Shown: positions 7,788-16,089 of the stretch, piece by piece | Position numbering within the stretch: position 1 is the stretch's first letter | How the letters are laid out: every line of letters begins with the position of its first letter | Position numbers and translations under genes: made by a program | The notes under the pieces: model-generated | The model's input: only the letters and a program-made list of their open reading frames with translations | Database searches by the model: none | What the model was told of the DNA's origin: nothing | Assembly: GCF_026168105.1 (NCBI RefSeq) | Contig: NZ_LBMW01000016.1 | Coordinates: 92,874 to 156,873 of the forward strand | DNA length: 64,000 nt | Direction: 5' to 3' | Origin: Streptomyces hygroscopicus | Lineage (GTDB): Bacteria; Actinomycetota; Actinomycetes; Streptomycetales; Streptomycetaceae

Positions 7788-8390
7788 TCACCACCGCGCC
7801 GGCGGCGGCGACGTCAGCTGGTCGGCCAGCCGCGACAGCCGGTCCCGGAGGCGCCCGCGTCCCCGGGGGGCCGGCAGCGCGTTCTCCCCGGCCGCCGCGC
7901 TCACCAGATGCTGCACCGTGTCCAGGTCGAGGTCCGTGTCCTCGGGGACCGTCAGCGACTCGTGCGCCATGGCAGCCAGGTCGCGGTTCCCGGCATCCAG
8001 TGCCAGCACCGTGGCCCCGGCCCGCCGCGCGTCATGGACCCGCTCCAGGAGACCCGCGTCCGGTGCGGCCGGCGACACCACGAGCAGCGTCTCCCCGCGC
8101 CGCGCCGCCGACAGCCGTCCGAGACCCACCGCCAGATGCGCCGGATCCACGGCCCGCGCCCCGTGCCGCACCAGAGTGGGGGACAGCTCCGGCGTCCCCG
8201 ACCAGGCCGCCTCGTCGACCAGGTGCGCCGCAAGATGCCACGGCTCGTACTCCTCGGTGCCCACGAGCAGCAGCCCGCCCCCGTGCGACACCACGGAACC
8301 CCGCAGCGTCCCCCCGAACCGCCGGGTGGCTCCCAGCCACTCCGTTCCGGCGAGCACTTCGCGCAGCAACGCGACCCGTACGGCGTCCAT
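7788..8390 (-). CDS. SIS-like domain protein, function unknown
   Basis: A 200-residue soluble protein starting at an ATG with AGGAT upstream. The segment RRGETLLVVSPAAPDAGLLE, then ARRAGATVLALDAGNRDLA and a terminal strand (HESLTVPE), follows the strand-loop-helix plan of phosphosugar-binding SIS domains, in which an S-x-S/T-G loop binds phosphate. Here the loop reads S-P-A-A-P, so canonical phosphosugar binding is doubtful. The N-terminal half has GSVVSHGGGLLLVGTEEYEPW. It may be cotranscribed with the MFS gene downstream. Streptomyces homologues are annotated as hypothetical. The fold assignment is by pattern only. Confidence 0.55.
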   Translation of the reverse strand: MDAVRVALLREVLAGTEWLGATRRFGGTLRGSVVSHGGGLLLVGTEEYEPWHLAAHLVDEAAWSGTPELSPTLVRHGARAVDPAHLAVGLGRLSAARRGETLLVVSPAAPDAGLLERVHDARRAGATVLALDAGNRDLAAMAHESLTVPEDTDLDLDTVQHLVSAAAGENALPAPRGRGRLRDRLSRLADQLTSPPPARW

Positions 8391-8541
8391 ACGAGGACAT
8401 CCTGCCGCAACCGGCCACTCGTGGACCGGAGTTCACCGCGAATTCGCCCGACCCCGGCAAGGGGCCGAACCAGTGGTCACAGGAGCCGCATTCCGTACCA
8501 CGGCCCGCCCGTTGAGAAGCCCGATGAGCCCCAGGAGCCCT

Positions 8542-8604
8542 AGAAGCCTTCGACGAGATCCGAGAAGCCTTCGACGATACCCGAGGAGCCTTCGACGAAA
8601 GACG
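8542..8604. repeat. 21-bp tandem repeat, three degenerate copies, upstream of npdG
   Basis: Units start at 8542, 8563 and 8584, each beginning AGAAGCCTTCGACGA or AGGAGCCTTCGACGA. They lie 85 bp before the npdG start, in a gene-free 298-bp stretch where nothing else was recognised. Confidence 0.75.
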
Positions 8605-8688
8605 CCGCCGTCCCCTTCCGCACGGGCAGCGAGGGCTACCTCCCGGCCTGAGCGGCGCCCGGCCCCGTGGCGCACGTAGAGTCGCCCC

Positions 8689-9393
8689 ATGACCTCTACC
8701 GACAGTGCACCCAAGGCCCCCGCCAAGGACCCCTGGGACCTCCCCGACGTGTCCGGGCTCGTCGTCGGCGTGCTCGGCGGTACCGGGCCGCAGGGCAAGG
8801 GCCTCGCCTACCGGCTCGCCAGGGCCGGCCAGAAGGTGATCATCGGCTCGCGTGCCGCGGAGCGCGCGCGGACCGCCGCCGAGGGGATCGGCCACGGCGT
8901 CGAGGGCGCCGACAACGCCGAGGCCGCCCGGCGCAGCGACGTCGTGATCGTCGCCGTGCCGTGGGAGGGCCACGGCACGCTGCTGGAGTCGCTGCGCGAG
9001 GAGCTGGCCGGCAAGCTCGTCGTCGACTGCGTCAACCCGCTCGGCTTCGACAAGAAGGGCGCCTACGCGATCAAGCCGGAGGAGGGCAGCGCCGCCGAGC
9101 AGGCCGCCGCGCTGCTGCCGGACTCGCGGGTCACCGCCGCCTTCCACCACCTGTCCGCGGTACTCCTCGAGGACCCGGAGGTCGAACAGATCGACACCGA
9201 CGTCATGGTCCTCGGCGAGGAGCGCGGCGACGTCGAGATCGTCCAGGCGCTGGCCGGTCGCATCCCCGGTATGCGCGGCATCTTCGCGGGACGGCTGCGC
9301 AACGCCCACCAGGTCGAGGCCCTCGTGGCGAACCTGATCTCCGTCAACCGGCGCTACAAGGCCCACGCCGGGCTCCGCATCACCGACGTGTGA
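8689..9393 (+). CDS. npdG: NADPH-dependent F420 reductase
   Basis: A 234-residue dinucleotide-binding protein that moves hydride between NADPH and coenzyme F420, supplying reduced F420 in actinobacteria. The N-terminal Rossmann loop is GVLGGTGPQGKGLAYRLARA, followed by the NADP-phosphate-binding loop IIGSRAAERA, where S and R contact the 2'-phosphate. VIVAVPWEGH and DCVNPLGFDKKG form the F420 side, and AFHHLSAVLL is the family-specific helix. Length fits Fno/NpdG proteins (210-235). The first 20 residues form an extra N-terminal tail usual in streptomycetes. A terminator-like hairpin follows at 9400-9431. No F420 biosynthesis gene is adjacent, so it probably serves a dispersed set of F420-dependent enzymes. 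Confidence 0.93.
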   Translation: MTSTDSAPKAPAKDPWDLPDVSGLVVGVLGGTGPQGKGLAYRLARAGQKVIIGSRAAERARTAAEGIGHGVEGADNAEAARRSDVVIVAVPWEGHGTLLESLREELAGKLVVDCVNPLGFDKKGAYAIKPEEGSAAEQAAALLPDSRVTAAFHHLSAVLLEDPEVEQIDTDVMVLGEERGDVEIVQALAGRIPGMRGIFAGRLRNAHQVEALVANLISVNRRYKAHAGLRITDV

Positions 9394-9399
9394 GCCCAT

Positions 9400-9431
9400 G
9401 GGGGACACTGGTCACCGAAGCAGTGTCCCCC
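9400..9431 (+). terminator. Terminator hairpin after npdG
   Basis: Perfect 11-bp inverted repeat (GGGGGACACTG and its complement) around a 10-base loop, 7 bp after the npdG stop and just before the ribosome-binding site of the next small gene. It could also act as an attenuating hairpin for that gene. Confidence 0.65.
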
Positions 9432-9447
9432 GACAGGAGCCGACCCC

Positions 9448-9633
9448 ATGCCCCGCCTTGCTCTCTACGCCCTCGCCGTCTGCGCCCTCTCCGTGGCCGC
9501 GGCGGTCGTCTCCTTCGTCCAGGGCAGCTGGCTGGGGATCGTCTGGGTGCTGCTCGCGGGTCTGACGTCCAACATGGCCTGGTACTACGTGCGCCGCGGC
9601 CGGGCGGGCCGGGGTGGCTCGGTCACGGGCTGA
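9448..9633 (+). CDS. Small two-helix membrane protein
   Basis: A 61-residue protein with a good AGGAG site before the ATG. It holds two hydrophobic helices (about residues 4-24 and 28-46) and a basic C-terminal tail (RRGRAGRGG), which suggests both ends face the cytoplasm. No enzymatic motif is present. Its stop lies 11 bp inside the end of the convergent site-2 protease gene, an overlap tight enough to argue for a genuine, selected arrangement. Similar tiny proteins accompany many Streptomyces loci without known function. Confidence 0.6.
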   Translation: MPRLALYALAVCALSVAAAVVSFVQGSWLGIVWVLLAGLTSNMAWYYVRRGRAGRGGSVTG

Positions 9634-10423
9634 CCGAGCAGTAGGCGTTCGTGCCCTGCCAGAAGCGGTACAGCTCGTGACCGCAGTACTGGTCGACGTC
9701 GTCGATGCCCAGGGCGTGCAGGATCGAGCCGATCACGTCGAAGAACGCGCTGTTGACCGACGGCACCCACAGCAGCGCGAACACGAAGAGCAGGCCGAAC
9801 GGCGCGAAGGGTTCCACCTGGCGCTTGACGCCGTACGACAGCCAGGGCTCGATGACGCCGTAGCCGTCCAGGCCGGGCACCGGCAGGAAGTTCAGGATCG
9901 CGGCCGTCACCTGCAGCAGGGCGAGGAACGCGAGGGCGTACCGGAAGTCCCTCGGGATGCCGTCCAGGGCGTGCAGCCAGAACGGTGCCGTGCACACCGC
10001 CGCGAACAGGACGTTCGTCAGCGGGCCCGCCGCGGAGATCAGGCTGTGCCGCCAGCGGCCCCGGATACGGCCCCGCTCGATGAAGACCGCGCCGCCCGGC
10101 AGACCGATCCCGCCCATGATCACGAAGATCACCGGCAGCACGATGCTCAGCAGCGCATGCGTGTACTTCAGCGGATTGAGGGTGAGATAGCCCTTCGCGC
10201 CCACCGTGATGTCGCCGCTGTGCAGGGCGGTGCGCGCGTGCGCGTACTCGTGCAGGCACAGCGAGACGATCCACGCGGCGGTCACGAACAGGAACACGGC
10301 AACGCCGGGCCGCTCGGCGAAGCCGGTCCAGGTGGCCCAGCCGGTGACCGCCGTCACGGCCAGGAGCCCCGCGAAGACGGGGCTGATCCTCCGGTCGCTG
10401 CGCCGGGTGGCGGCGGTGGTCAT
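9623..10423 (-). CDS. Site-2 protease family membrane metalloprotease (M50)
   Basis: A 266-residue polytopic protein. The second membrane helix contains LCLHEYAHARTALHSGD with the zinc motif HEYAH, and a later helix carries NFLPVPGLDGYG, the N-x-x-P-x-x-x-L-D-G counterpart that supplies the third ligand. Both are intact, so it is probably active. M50 enzymes cut within membrane helices, often to release membrane-held regulators such as anti-sigma factors; no substrate is evident here. The ATG at 10423 is preceded by AGGAG. It is divergent from the SARP gene, with about 240 bp between the starts. It is a compact form without a PDZ domain. Confidence 0.9.
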   Translation of the reverse strand: MTTAATRRSDRRISPVFAGLLAVTAVTGWATWTGFAERPGVAVFLFVTAAWIVSLCLHEYAHARTALHSGDITVGAKGYLTLNPLKYTHALLSIVLPVIFVIMGGIGLPGGAVFIERGRIRGRWRHSLISAAGPLTNVLFAAVCTAPFWLHALDGIPRDFRYALAFLALLQVTAAILNFLPVPGLDGYGVIEPWLSYGVKRQVEPFAPFGLLFVFALLWVPSVNSAFFDVIGSILHALGIDDVDQYCGHELYRFWQGTNAYCSVSP

Positions 10424-10659
10424 GGGACTCCTGGGTGCGTGGGACGGATGCGATGGTGGGTCGACCGTAGTCGTTAGGCTGTAGTCGAGTCGACCAAGGG
10501 GGTGGCCATGACAATCGCTGAGGGCTGGGTCGAGGTTTTCCACGACAGGATCCACATGCCCAGGAGCGCGCGCCTCCGGCCGGCGAGGAGCGGGCCGGCC
10601 TTCCGCTTCACGCAGGTCTGAAACCCGTGAGCAGTGCGGGGGTTCCGCCGGAGACAATG

Positions 10660-13600
10660 ATGCCCGTGCGCTACCGCATCCTCGGCACCACCCAGGCACT
10701 CCGCGCCGACGGCACGCCCGTCCCGGTGGGCGGGGCCCGGCTGCGTGCCCTGCTGACCGTGCTCGCCCTGCGGACCGGCCGGACCGTCCCCGCCGCCGTC
10801 CTGGTCGACGAGGTGTGGGGCGGCGAACCACCCGCCGACGCCACCGGCGCCCTGCAGGCGCTGGTCGGGCGGCTGCGCCGGACCCTCGGAGCGGACGCGG
10901 TGGAGTCGGCCGACGGCGGCTACCGGCTGGCGGCGGCGCCGGACGACATAGACCTGCACCGCTTCGAGCGGCTCGCCGGGGAGGGCCTGCGGGCCCTGGC
11001 CGACGCCGACCCCGAGAAGGCGGCGGTCGTCCTCGACGACGCTCTCGCCCTGTGGCACGGGCCCGCGCTCGCCGACCTGCCCGACCGCACCGCCGAGTCG
11101 GCCCGCTGGGAGACCCGCCGCCACGACGTGCGCCGCGCCCGGCTGAGCGCCGCCCTCGCGCTCGGCCACGGCGAGCGGCATCTGCCCGAGTTGACCGCCC
11201 TGTGCGACATCCACCCCCTGGACGAGCCCCTCCAGGCCCTGCGCCTGCGCGCCCTGCGGGATGCCGGCCGCCCGGCGGAGGCACTGGCCGCCTACGCGGA
11301 GGTACGCCAGCTGCTCGCGGACCGTCTCGGCTCGGACCCCGGGCCCGAACTGCGGGCGCTTTACAGTGAGTTGCTGCGTGGCCCGGAGACCGTGCCGTCG
11401 CCCGCCCCGTTCGGCGCCGTCCCGCCCCCGGACGAGGTGACCCCCTCCGCACCGGCGGCCCCCGGCAACCTCCGCGCCCGTCTGACCTCCTTCGTCGGGC
11501 GGGACGCCGACATCGACACGCTCCGCGGTGATCTCGCCGGGGCGCGGCTGGTCACCCTGCTCGGGCCGGGCGGCGCCGGGAAGACACGGCTGTCGCAGGA
11601 GGCGGCCGAGGCCCTGGCGGACGCGCCCCGGGACGGGGTGTGGATGGCCGAGCTGGCGCCGGTCGACGATCCGGAGGCCGTGCCCGAGGCCGTGCTCACC
11701 GCCGTCGGGGCGCGCGAGACCGTGCTGCGGGGCGCGGGCGCCGAGGAGATGCGCGCGGTCGCCGACCGGCACGACGACCCCCTGGTCCGCCTCGCCGAGC
11801 ACTGCGCACGGCGCCGCATGCTGCTCATCCTCGACAACTGCGAACACGTCGTGGACGCCGCCGCCCGGCTCGTCGAGCACCTCCTCGAGCGCTGCCCCGG
11901 ACTGACGGTTCTCGCCACCAGCCGCGAACCCCTCGGCGTCCCGGGGGAGTTGCTGCGTCCGGTCGAGCCGCTGCCGCAGCCGTACGCGCTGAAGCTGCTC
12001 GCCGACCGCGGCGCCGCGGCCCGCCCCGGCTTCCGTGTGCAGGACGACCCCGAGGCCGCCGCAGAGATCTGCCGCCGCCTGGACGGACTGCCACTCGCCA
12101 TCGAGCTGGCGGCGGCCCGGCTGCGGATACTGTCGCCCCGGCAGATCGCCGACCGGCTCGACGACCGCTTCCGCCTGCTCACCTCCGGCAGCCGCACGGT
12201 GCTGCCCCGGCAGCAGACCCTGCGGGCCGTCGTCGACTGGTCCTGGGACCTGCTGGACGCCGAGGAACGCGCGGTGCTGCGCCGGCTGTCCGTCTTCTCG
12301 GGCGGCTGCGACCTCACCGCCGCCGAAGCCGTGTGCGGGCCCGCGGCACTGGAGGCGGTCGCCTCCCTCGTCGACAAGTCCCTGGTGGTGGCGGCCCCAT
12401 CGGGCGACGGCGGGATGCGCTACCGGCTTCTGGAGACCGTCGCCGAGTACGCCGGTGAACGCCTCGACGAGTCCGGGGAGCGGGCCGGAGCCGAGCGCTC
12501 CCACCTCACCTACTACCGAGAACTCGCCCGCACCACCGACCCGTTGCTGCGCTCGTCGGGACAGCGCGCCGCGGTGGACCGGCTCCAGGTGGAGTACGAG
12601 AACCTGCGCACGGCCCTGCGCCACGCCGTCGCAGCCCGCGACGAGCAGGAGGCGCTGTGCCTGCTGCTGTCGCTGGCCTGGTACTGGCAGATGCGCGACC
12701 TGCGCACCGAGGCCCGCACCTGGTCCGGCGCGGTCATCGCCCTCGGCCCGGACCCCTTCGCGTCGCCCGCCCGGCCGGTGCCGGACCTCCCCGAGCGGTG
12801 CACCGACAACCCGCCGCCGATGCGTCCGGAGATCCTCGGCGAGGCCCGCCGCGGCGCCCATCTCGTCCACCTGGCCTGCATGGACATGGACCTCGGGTCA
12901 TGGGAGACGCCGCAGGCCAAGGAGAAGCTGCGCGTCATCAGCGAGACCTACGGCCCGGGCCAGCCGCAGACCTGCCGAGTGCCCGGCTTCCTGTGGTTCT
13001 TCGCCGTTCTGCTCACCGCCGACCTGGACCGTCTGCGCACGGTCCTGGACGAGACCGTCCGAACGTGCCGCGCGCTCGGCTATACCTGGGAGCTGGCCCA
13101 GACCCTGCAGATGCGGGCCAACATCCTCGCCAACCGCAGCCACTGGGCGGGCGACGCGGGCCGGGACGCCGACGAGGCGCTGGAGATCTTCCGCCGGATC
13201 GGGGACACCTGGGGCGCGGCCGAGGCCCTGTCCGCCCGCGGCGAGGCCCGCGAACGGCTCGGCGACTACCTGCTCGCCGCCGCCGACTACGAGGCCGCCA
13301 TGGAGTACGCCGAACGGCTCGGCGCCCGCTCCCAGATGGCCGTGCTCGGCGCACGCCTCGGCAGCGTCCTGCTCGACGCGGGGGAGAGCGAGAAGGGCGA
13401 GCGGCTGCTGCGCCAGGTCATCGAGGAGGCCCCCGGCTCGTTCAACGACGCCATGCCCGCCGCCCGCATCTTCCTGGCGATGTGGCTCAGCCGCACCGGC
13501 CGGGTGGCCGAGGCGCGCGAGCAGGTCCGGCTGGTGCGAAGGGACTTCGAGGCTGTCGCCTTCGTGGTCTTCGAAGGCATGGTGCTCGGCATCGAAGCCT

Positions 13601-13959
13601 GGCTGGACGCGGTGGACGAGCGGTATCCGGAGGCCCTGGCCAAGGTACGCACGGCGCTCGAGCGGGCCTCGGACCTGATGACCTCGGTGATCGCGCCGCA
13701 CATGGCCTCCGTGCAACTGACGACCGCCGCGATCGCGCTCACCGGTGTGGACGGCGGCAGCCGCGCCCGGGACGCGGCCAGATGCCTGGGCGCCGCCGAC
13801 CACCTGCTGCCGCTCGGGCACTTCCGCAGTCCGGCGGAGCGCGAGGCCCGCGCCGAGGCAGAGGCGGGCGCGCGGGCCGTGCTGGGCGACGCGGCGTACG
13901 AGGCCGCGCACGCGGAGGGCGGCGGGCTCTCCGTCGAGGAGGCCGCCGCCCTCGTCTGA
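10660..13959 (+). CDS. AfsR/SARP-family transcriptional regulator with NB-ARC ATPase and TPR domains
   Basis: A 1,099-residue regulator. Residues about 1-85 form an OmpR-type winged helix (VRYRILGTTQALRADGTPVP to GRLRRTLGADAVESADGGYR) and about 90-235 the bacterial transcriptional activation domain (DLHRFERLAGEG to DPGPELRALYSELL). A Pro-rich linker leads to an ATPase core with Walker A GPGGAGKT (about residue 300), Walker B LLILDNCEHV and the sensor ATSREPLGVPGE. About 500 residues of TPR-like helices follow. This is the layout of AfsR-type signal-integrating activators of secondary metabolism. ATG 10660 has GGAG at proper spacing; a GTG at 10627 is less likely. No biosynthetic cluster is adjacent and the gene converges on an ABC exporter, so its targets are unknown. 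Confidence 0.9.
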   Translation: MPVRYRILGTTQALRADGTPVPVGGARLRALLTVLALRTGRTVPAAVLVDEVWGGEPPADATGALQALVGRLRRTLGADAVESADGGYRLAAAPDDIDLHRFERLAGEGLRALADADPEKAAVVLDDALALWHGPALADLPDRTAESARWETRRHDVRRARLSAALALGHGERHLPELTALCDIHPLDEPLQALRLRALRDAGRPAEALAAYAEVRQLLADRLGSDPGPELRALYSELLRGPETVPSPAPFGAVPPPDEVTPSAPAAPGNLRARLTSFVGRDADIDTLRGDLAGARLVTLLGPGGAGKTRLSQEAAEALADAPRDGVWMAELAPVDDPEAVPEAVLTAVGARETVLRGAGAEEMRAVADRHDDPLVRLAEHCARRRMLLILDNCEHVVDAAARLVEHLLERCPGLTVLATSREPLGVPGELLRPVEPLPQPYALKLLADRGAAARPGFRVQDDPEAAAEICRRLDGLPLAIELAAARLRILSPRQIADRLDDRFRLLTSGSRTVLPRQQTLRAVVDWSWDLLDAEERAVLRRLSVFSGGCDLTAAEAVCGPAALEAVASLVDKSLVVAAPSGDGGMRYRLLETVAEYAGERLDESGERAGAERSHLTYYRELARTTDPLLRSSGQRAAVDRLQVEYENLRTALRHAVAARDEQEALCLLLSLAWYWQMRDLRTEARTWSGAVIALGPDPFASPARPVPDLPERCTDNPPPMRPEILGEARRGAHLVHLACMDMDLGSWETPQAKEKLRVISETYGPGQPQTCRVPGFLWFFAVLLTADLDRLRTVLDETVRTCRALGYTWELAQTLQMRANILANRSHWAGDAGRDADEALEIFRRIGDTWGAAEALSARGEARERLGDYLLAAADYEAAMEYAERLGARSQMAVLGARLGSVLLDAGESEKGERLLRQVIEEAPGSFNDAMPAARIFLAMWLSRTGRVAEAREQVRLVRRDFEAVAFVVFEGMVLGIEAWLDAVDERYPEALAKVRTALERASDLMTSVIAPHMASVQLTTAAIALTGVDGGSRARDAARCLGAADHLLPLGHFRSPAEREARAEAEAGARAVLGDAAYEAAHAEGGGLSVEEAAALV

Positions 13960-13987
13960 CGCGGACCGGTGGTGCTGCCGGTGCGGG

Positions 13988-14809
13988 TCAGGTCTTGGTG
14001 GTGAACTTTCGGATGGCGATCGGCGCCATGACCGCCGTGATCACGGCCGACCAGATCAGCGTGATGAGCACGTCGTGGGCGACCGGCAGGCCCCCGTTCA
14101 TCAGGCCGCGGGCGGCGTCCGCGAGCGTCGACAGCGGGTTGTAGTCGGTGAAGGCCTTGAGCCAACCCGGCATGGTGGACGGCGGAGAGAAGATCGACGA
14201 CCCGAACTGCAGGGGCATCAGCACGAGGAACCCCATTCCCTGGATGGCCTGGGCGCTCTTCATCACCACGCCCATGGTCAGGAAGATCCACATGATGGAG
14301 GAGCCGAAGACCATCGCGAGCCCGATGGCCTCGAACAGCCCTGTCACATCGGCGACGGACAGACCCAGTGAGAAGCCGACCCCGAGCAGGATCGCGGTGG
14401 CGACCAGCATCCGGCCGATCTCGACCGTGATCTTGGCGATCAGGACCGAGGAACGGGCGATCGGCAGGGACCGGAAGCGGTCCATCACGCCCGTCTGGAA
14501 GTCCTGGTTGAAGCCGGTGCCGACGCCCATGGCGATGTTCATGCCCATCATGGCCATCAGCCCGGGGACCACGTAGTTGACGTACTGTTCCTGGTGGCCC
14601 TTGCCGGCGATCGCGCCGCCGAAGACGAAGACGAACAGCAGGCAGAAGACGATCGGGAACAGGATCGCGTCGAACATCGACTCCGGGTCCTGACGGATCC
14701 ACAGCAGGTTGCGGCGGACCAGGGCGCCGATGTGGCGCAGATTGCCGCGCAGTCCGATCCGCCCTTCGGCGGCCGGCGCGGTGGGTGCGGTAAGGGTGGC
14801 GGCGGTCAT
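13988..14809 (-). CDS. ABC-2 type exporter permease (DrrB-like)
   Basis: A 273-residue membrane protein with about six helices. The segments RRNLLWIRQDPESMFDAILF and GMGFLVLMPLQFGSSIFSPP, then MPGWLKAFTDYNPLSTLADAARGLMNGG, are characteristic of DrrB/ABC2-type permeases that export daunorubicin-like drugs or lipids. Its ATG (14809) overlaps the stop of the ATPase gene by four bases (ATGA), so the two are translated together and should form one exporter. It lies at the end of the operon and converges on the SARP gene with a 28-bp gap. Substrate unknown. Such pairs are common drug or self-resistance exporters. Confidence 0.9.
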   Translation of the reverse strand: MTAATLTAPTAPAAEGRIGLRGNLRHIGALVRRNLLWIRQDPESMFDAILFPIVFCLLFVFVFGGAIAGKGHQEQYVNYVVPGLMAMMGMNIAMGVGTGFNQDFQTGVMDRFRSLPIARSSVLIAKITVEIGRMLVATAILLGVGFSLGLSVADVTGLFEAIGLAMVFGSSIMWIFLTMGVVMKSAQAIQGMGFLVLMPLQFGSSIFSPPSTMPGWLKAFTDYNPLSTLADAARGLMNGGLPVAHDVLITLIWSAVITAVMAPIAIRKFTTKT

Positions 14810-15831
14810 GCGGCGACCTCCTCACGGGCGGGGGACGCGTCCTGCGGGGCACTGGCCTTGTGGCCGGTGAGGGACAGGAACACCTCGTCCAGGCTGGGCA
14901 GTTCGGTGGCGATGTCGGCGAGCGTGATGCCGCGCGCGGTCAGCGCGCCGACCACCGCGGTCAGCTGCTCGTCGCTGAGGATCGGCACCAGCACGGTGCC
15001 GGTCTCGGTGTCCACGGTCGCGTTGCCGGGACCGGTGAGGCCGAACTCGTCGAGCGCCGTGGCGGTCGGGCGCAGCTCCATCGGGTCCGCGGGGCGGATG
15101 CGGAGCGTACGGCCGCCGACCTTCGCCTTGAGTTCGTCGATGCGGCCGCCGGCGATGACCTTGCCGCGGTCGATGACGGTCAGTTCGGAGGCCAGCTGCT
15201 CGGCCTCCTCCATGTACTGGGTGGTGAGCAGCACCGTCGCGCCCTCGGCGACCATCCGCTTGACCTCGGTCCACACCTCGTTGCGGGTGCGCGGGTCCAG
15301 GCCGGTGGTCGGCTCGTCCAGGTACAGGACGGCCGGGTGCCCGATCATCGAGGCGGCGAGGTCGAGGCGCCGTCGCATACCGCCGGAGTACGTGGATGCC
15401 GGGCGCTTGGCGGCCTCCGTGAGCGAGAACCGCTCCAGGAGCCCGTCGGCCCGGGCCCGGGCCTCCTTGCGCGGCAGGTCGAGGAGCCGGCCGATCATGT
15501 AGAGGTTCTCGTACCCGGAGAGTTTCTCGTCGACCGACGCGTACTGGCCGGTGAGACCGATCACGCGCCGGGTCTGGCGCGGCTGCCGGACGACGTCGTA
15601 ACCGGCGACCGTCGCCTGGCCGGCGTCCGGGGTGATGAGGGTGGACAGGCAGCGGACCAGGGTGGTCTTGCCGGCGCCGTTCGGCCCGAGCACGCCGAGG
15701 ACCGTGCCCTCGCGGACATCCAGGTCGACGCCGTTCAGCGCCTTGGTCTCGCCGTAGTGCTTGACCAGCCCCCGTACGGTGACGGCCGCGTCCGGGGCGG
15801 CGTCGCTGGGGTTGTTGTCGATTCGCGTCAT
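14806..15831 (-). CDS. ABC exporter ATP-binding protein (DrrA-like)
   Basis: A 341-residue ATPase. Walker A is GPNGAGKTTLVR, the ABC signature is TYSGGMRRRLDLA, Walker B is VLYLDEPTTGLD and the H-loop region is TVLLTTQYMEEAEQLAS. The C-terminal 100 residues (RIRPADPMELRP to DEVFLSLTGHKAS) form the DrrA-type extension that couples to the permease. The usual family length is about 320-340. ATG 15831 lacks a strong ribosome-binding site. Five phased short repeats lie 20-71 bp upstream and could be a regulator-binding array. It forms an operon with the permease through an ATGA overlap. Confidence 0.92.
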   Translation of the reverse strand: MTRIDNNPSDAAPDAAVTVRGLVKHYGETKALNGVDLDVREGTVLGVLGPNGAGKTTLVRCLSTLITPDAGQATVAGYDVVRQPRQTRRVIGLTGQYASVDEKLSGYENLYMIGRLLDLPRKEARARADGLLERFSLTEAAKRPASTYSGGMRRRLDLAASMIGHPAVLYLDEPTTGLDPRTRNEVWTEVKRMVAEGATVLLTTQYMEEAEQLASELTVIDRGKVIAGGRIDELKAKVGGRTLRIRPADPMELRPTATALDEFGLTGPGNATVDTETGTVLVPILSDEQLTAVVGALTARGITLADIATELPSLDEVFLSLTGHKASAPQDASPAREEVAA

Positions 15832-15851
15832 GCCGACCAAGGTGTCAGCCG

Positions 15852-15902
15852 CCACCGACAAACCACCGACAGACCGCCGACAGCCACCGATGAGCCGCCG
15901 AC
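15852..15902. repeat. Five helically phased octamers upstream of the DrrAB-like exporter
   Basis: The octamer CCRCCGAY starts at 15852, 15863, 15874, 15884 and 15895, that is, every 10-11 bp. All copies therefore face the same side of the helix, 20-71 bp before the ATG of the ATPase gene. No other element was seen in this promoter region. Confidence 0.6.
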
Positions 15903-15925
15903 AGCGAGGAAGGAAAAAGGGGGCA

Positions 15926-15961
15926 AGCAGCCCGCCGACGGGGGAAGATCGGCGGGCTGCT
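15926..15961 (-). terminator. Rho-independent terminator downstream of panB
   Basis: Perfect 13-bp stem (AGCAGCCCGCCGA and complement) with a 10-base loop. On the minus strand it is followed by a run reading CCCCCTTTTTCC. It sits 130 bp after the panB stop and before the exporter operon on the same strand. Confidence 0.85.
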
Positions 15962-16089
15962 GCGCGCCCCGTGGGCGGGGCGCCTCGTAAGGGGTGCGGG
16001 ACGGACACGTCCTGCGGCTGCGTCGCGTGGACGCGACCGGCCACAGACGACGGCCCGCAGTCAGCCGACTGCCGCACCCCGCAGCAGGC

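Noticed and set aside
10660..15831. A natural-product gene cluster around the SARP gene
   Set aside because: Only a regulator and an exporter are present. No synthase, tailoring or precursor genes lie nearby; panB and npdG are housekeeping genes.
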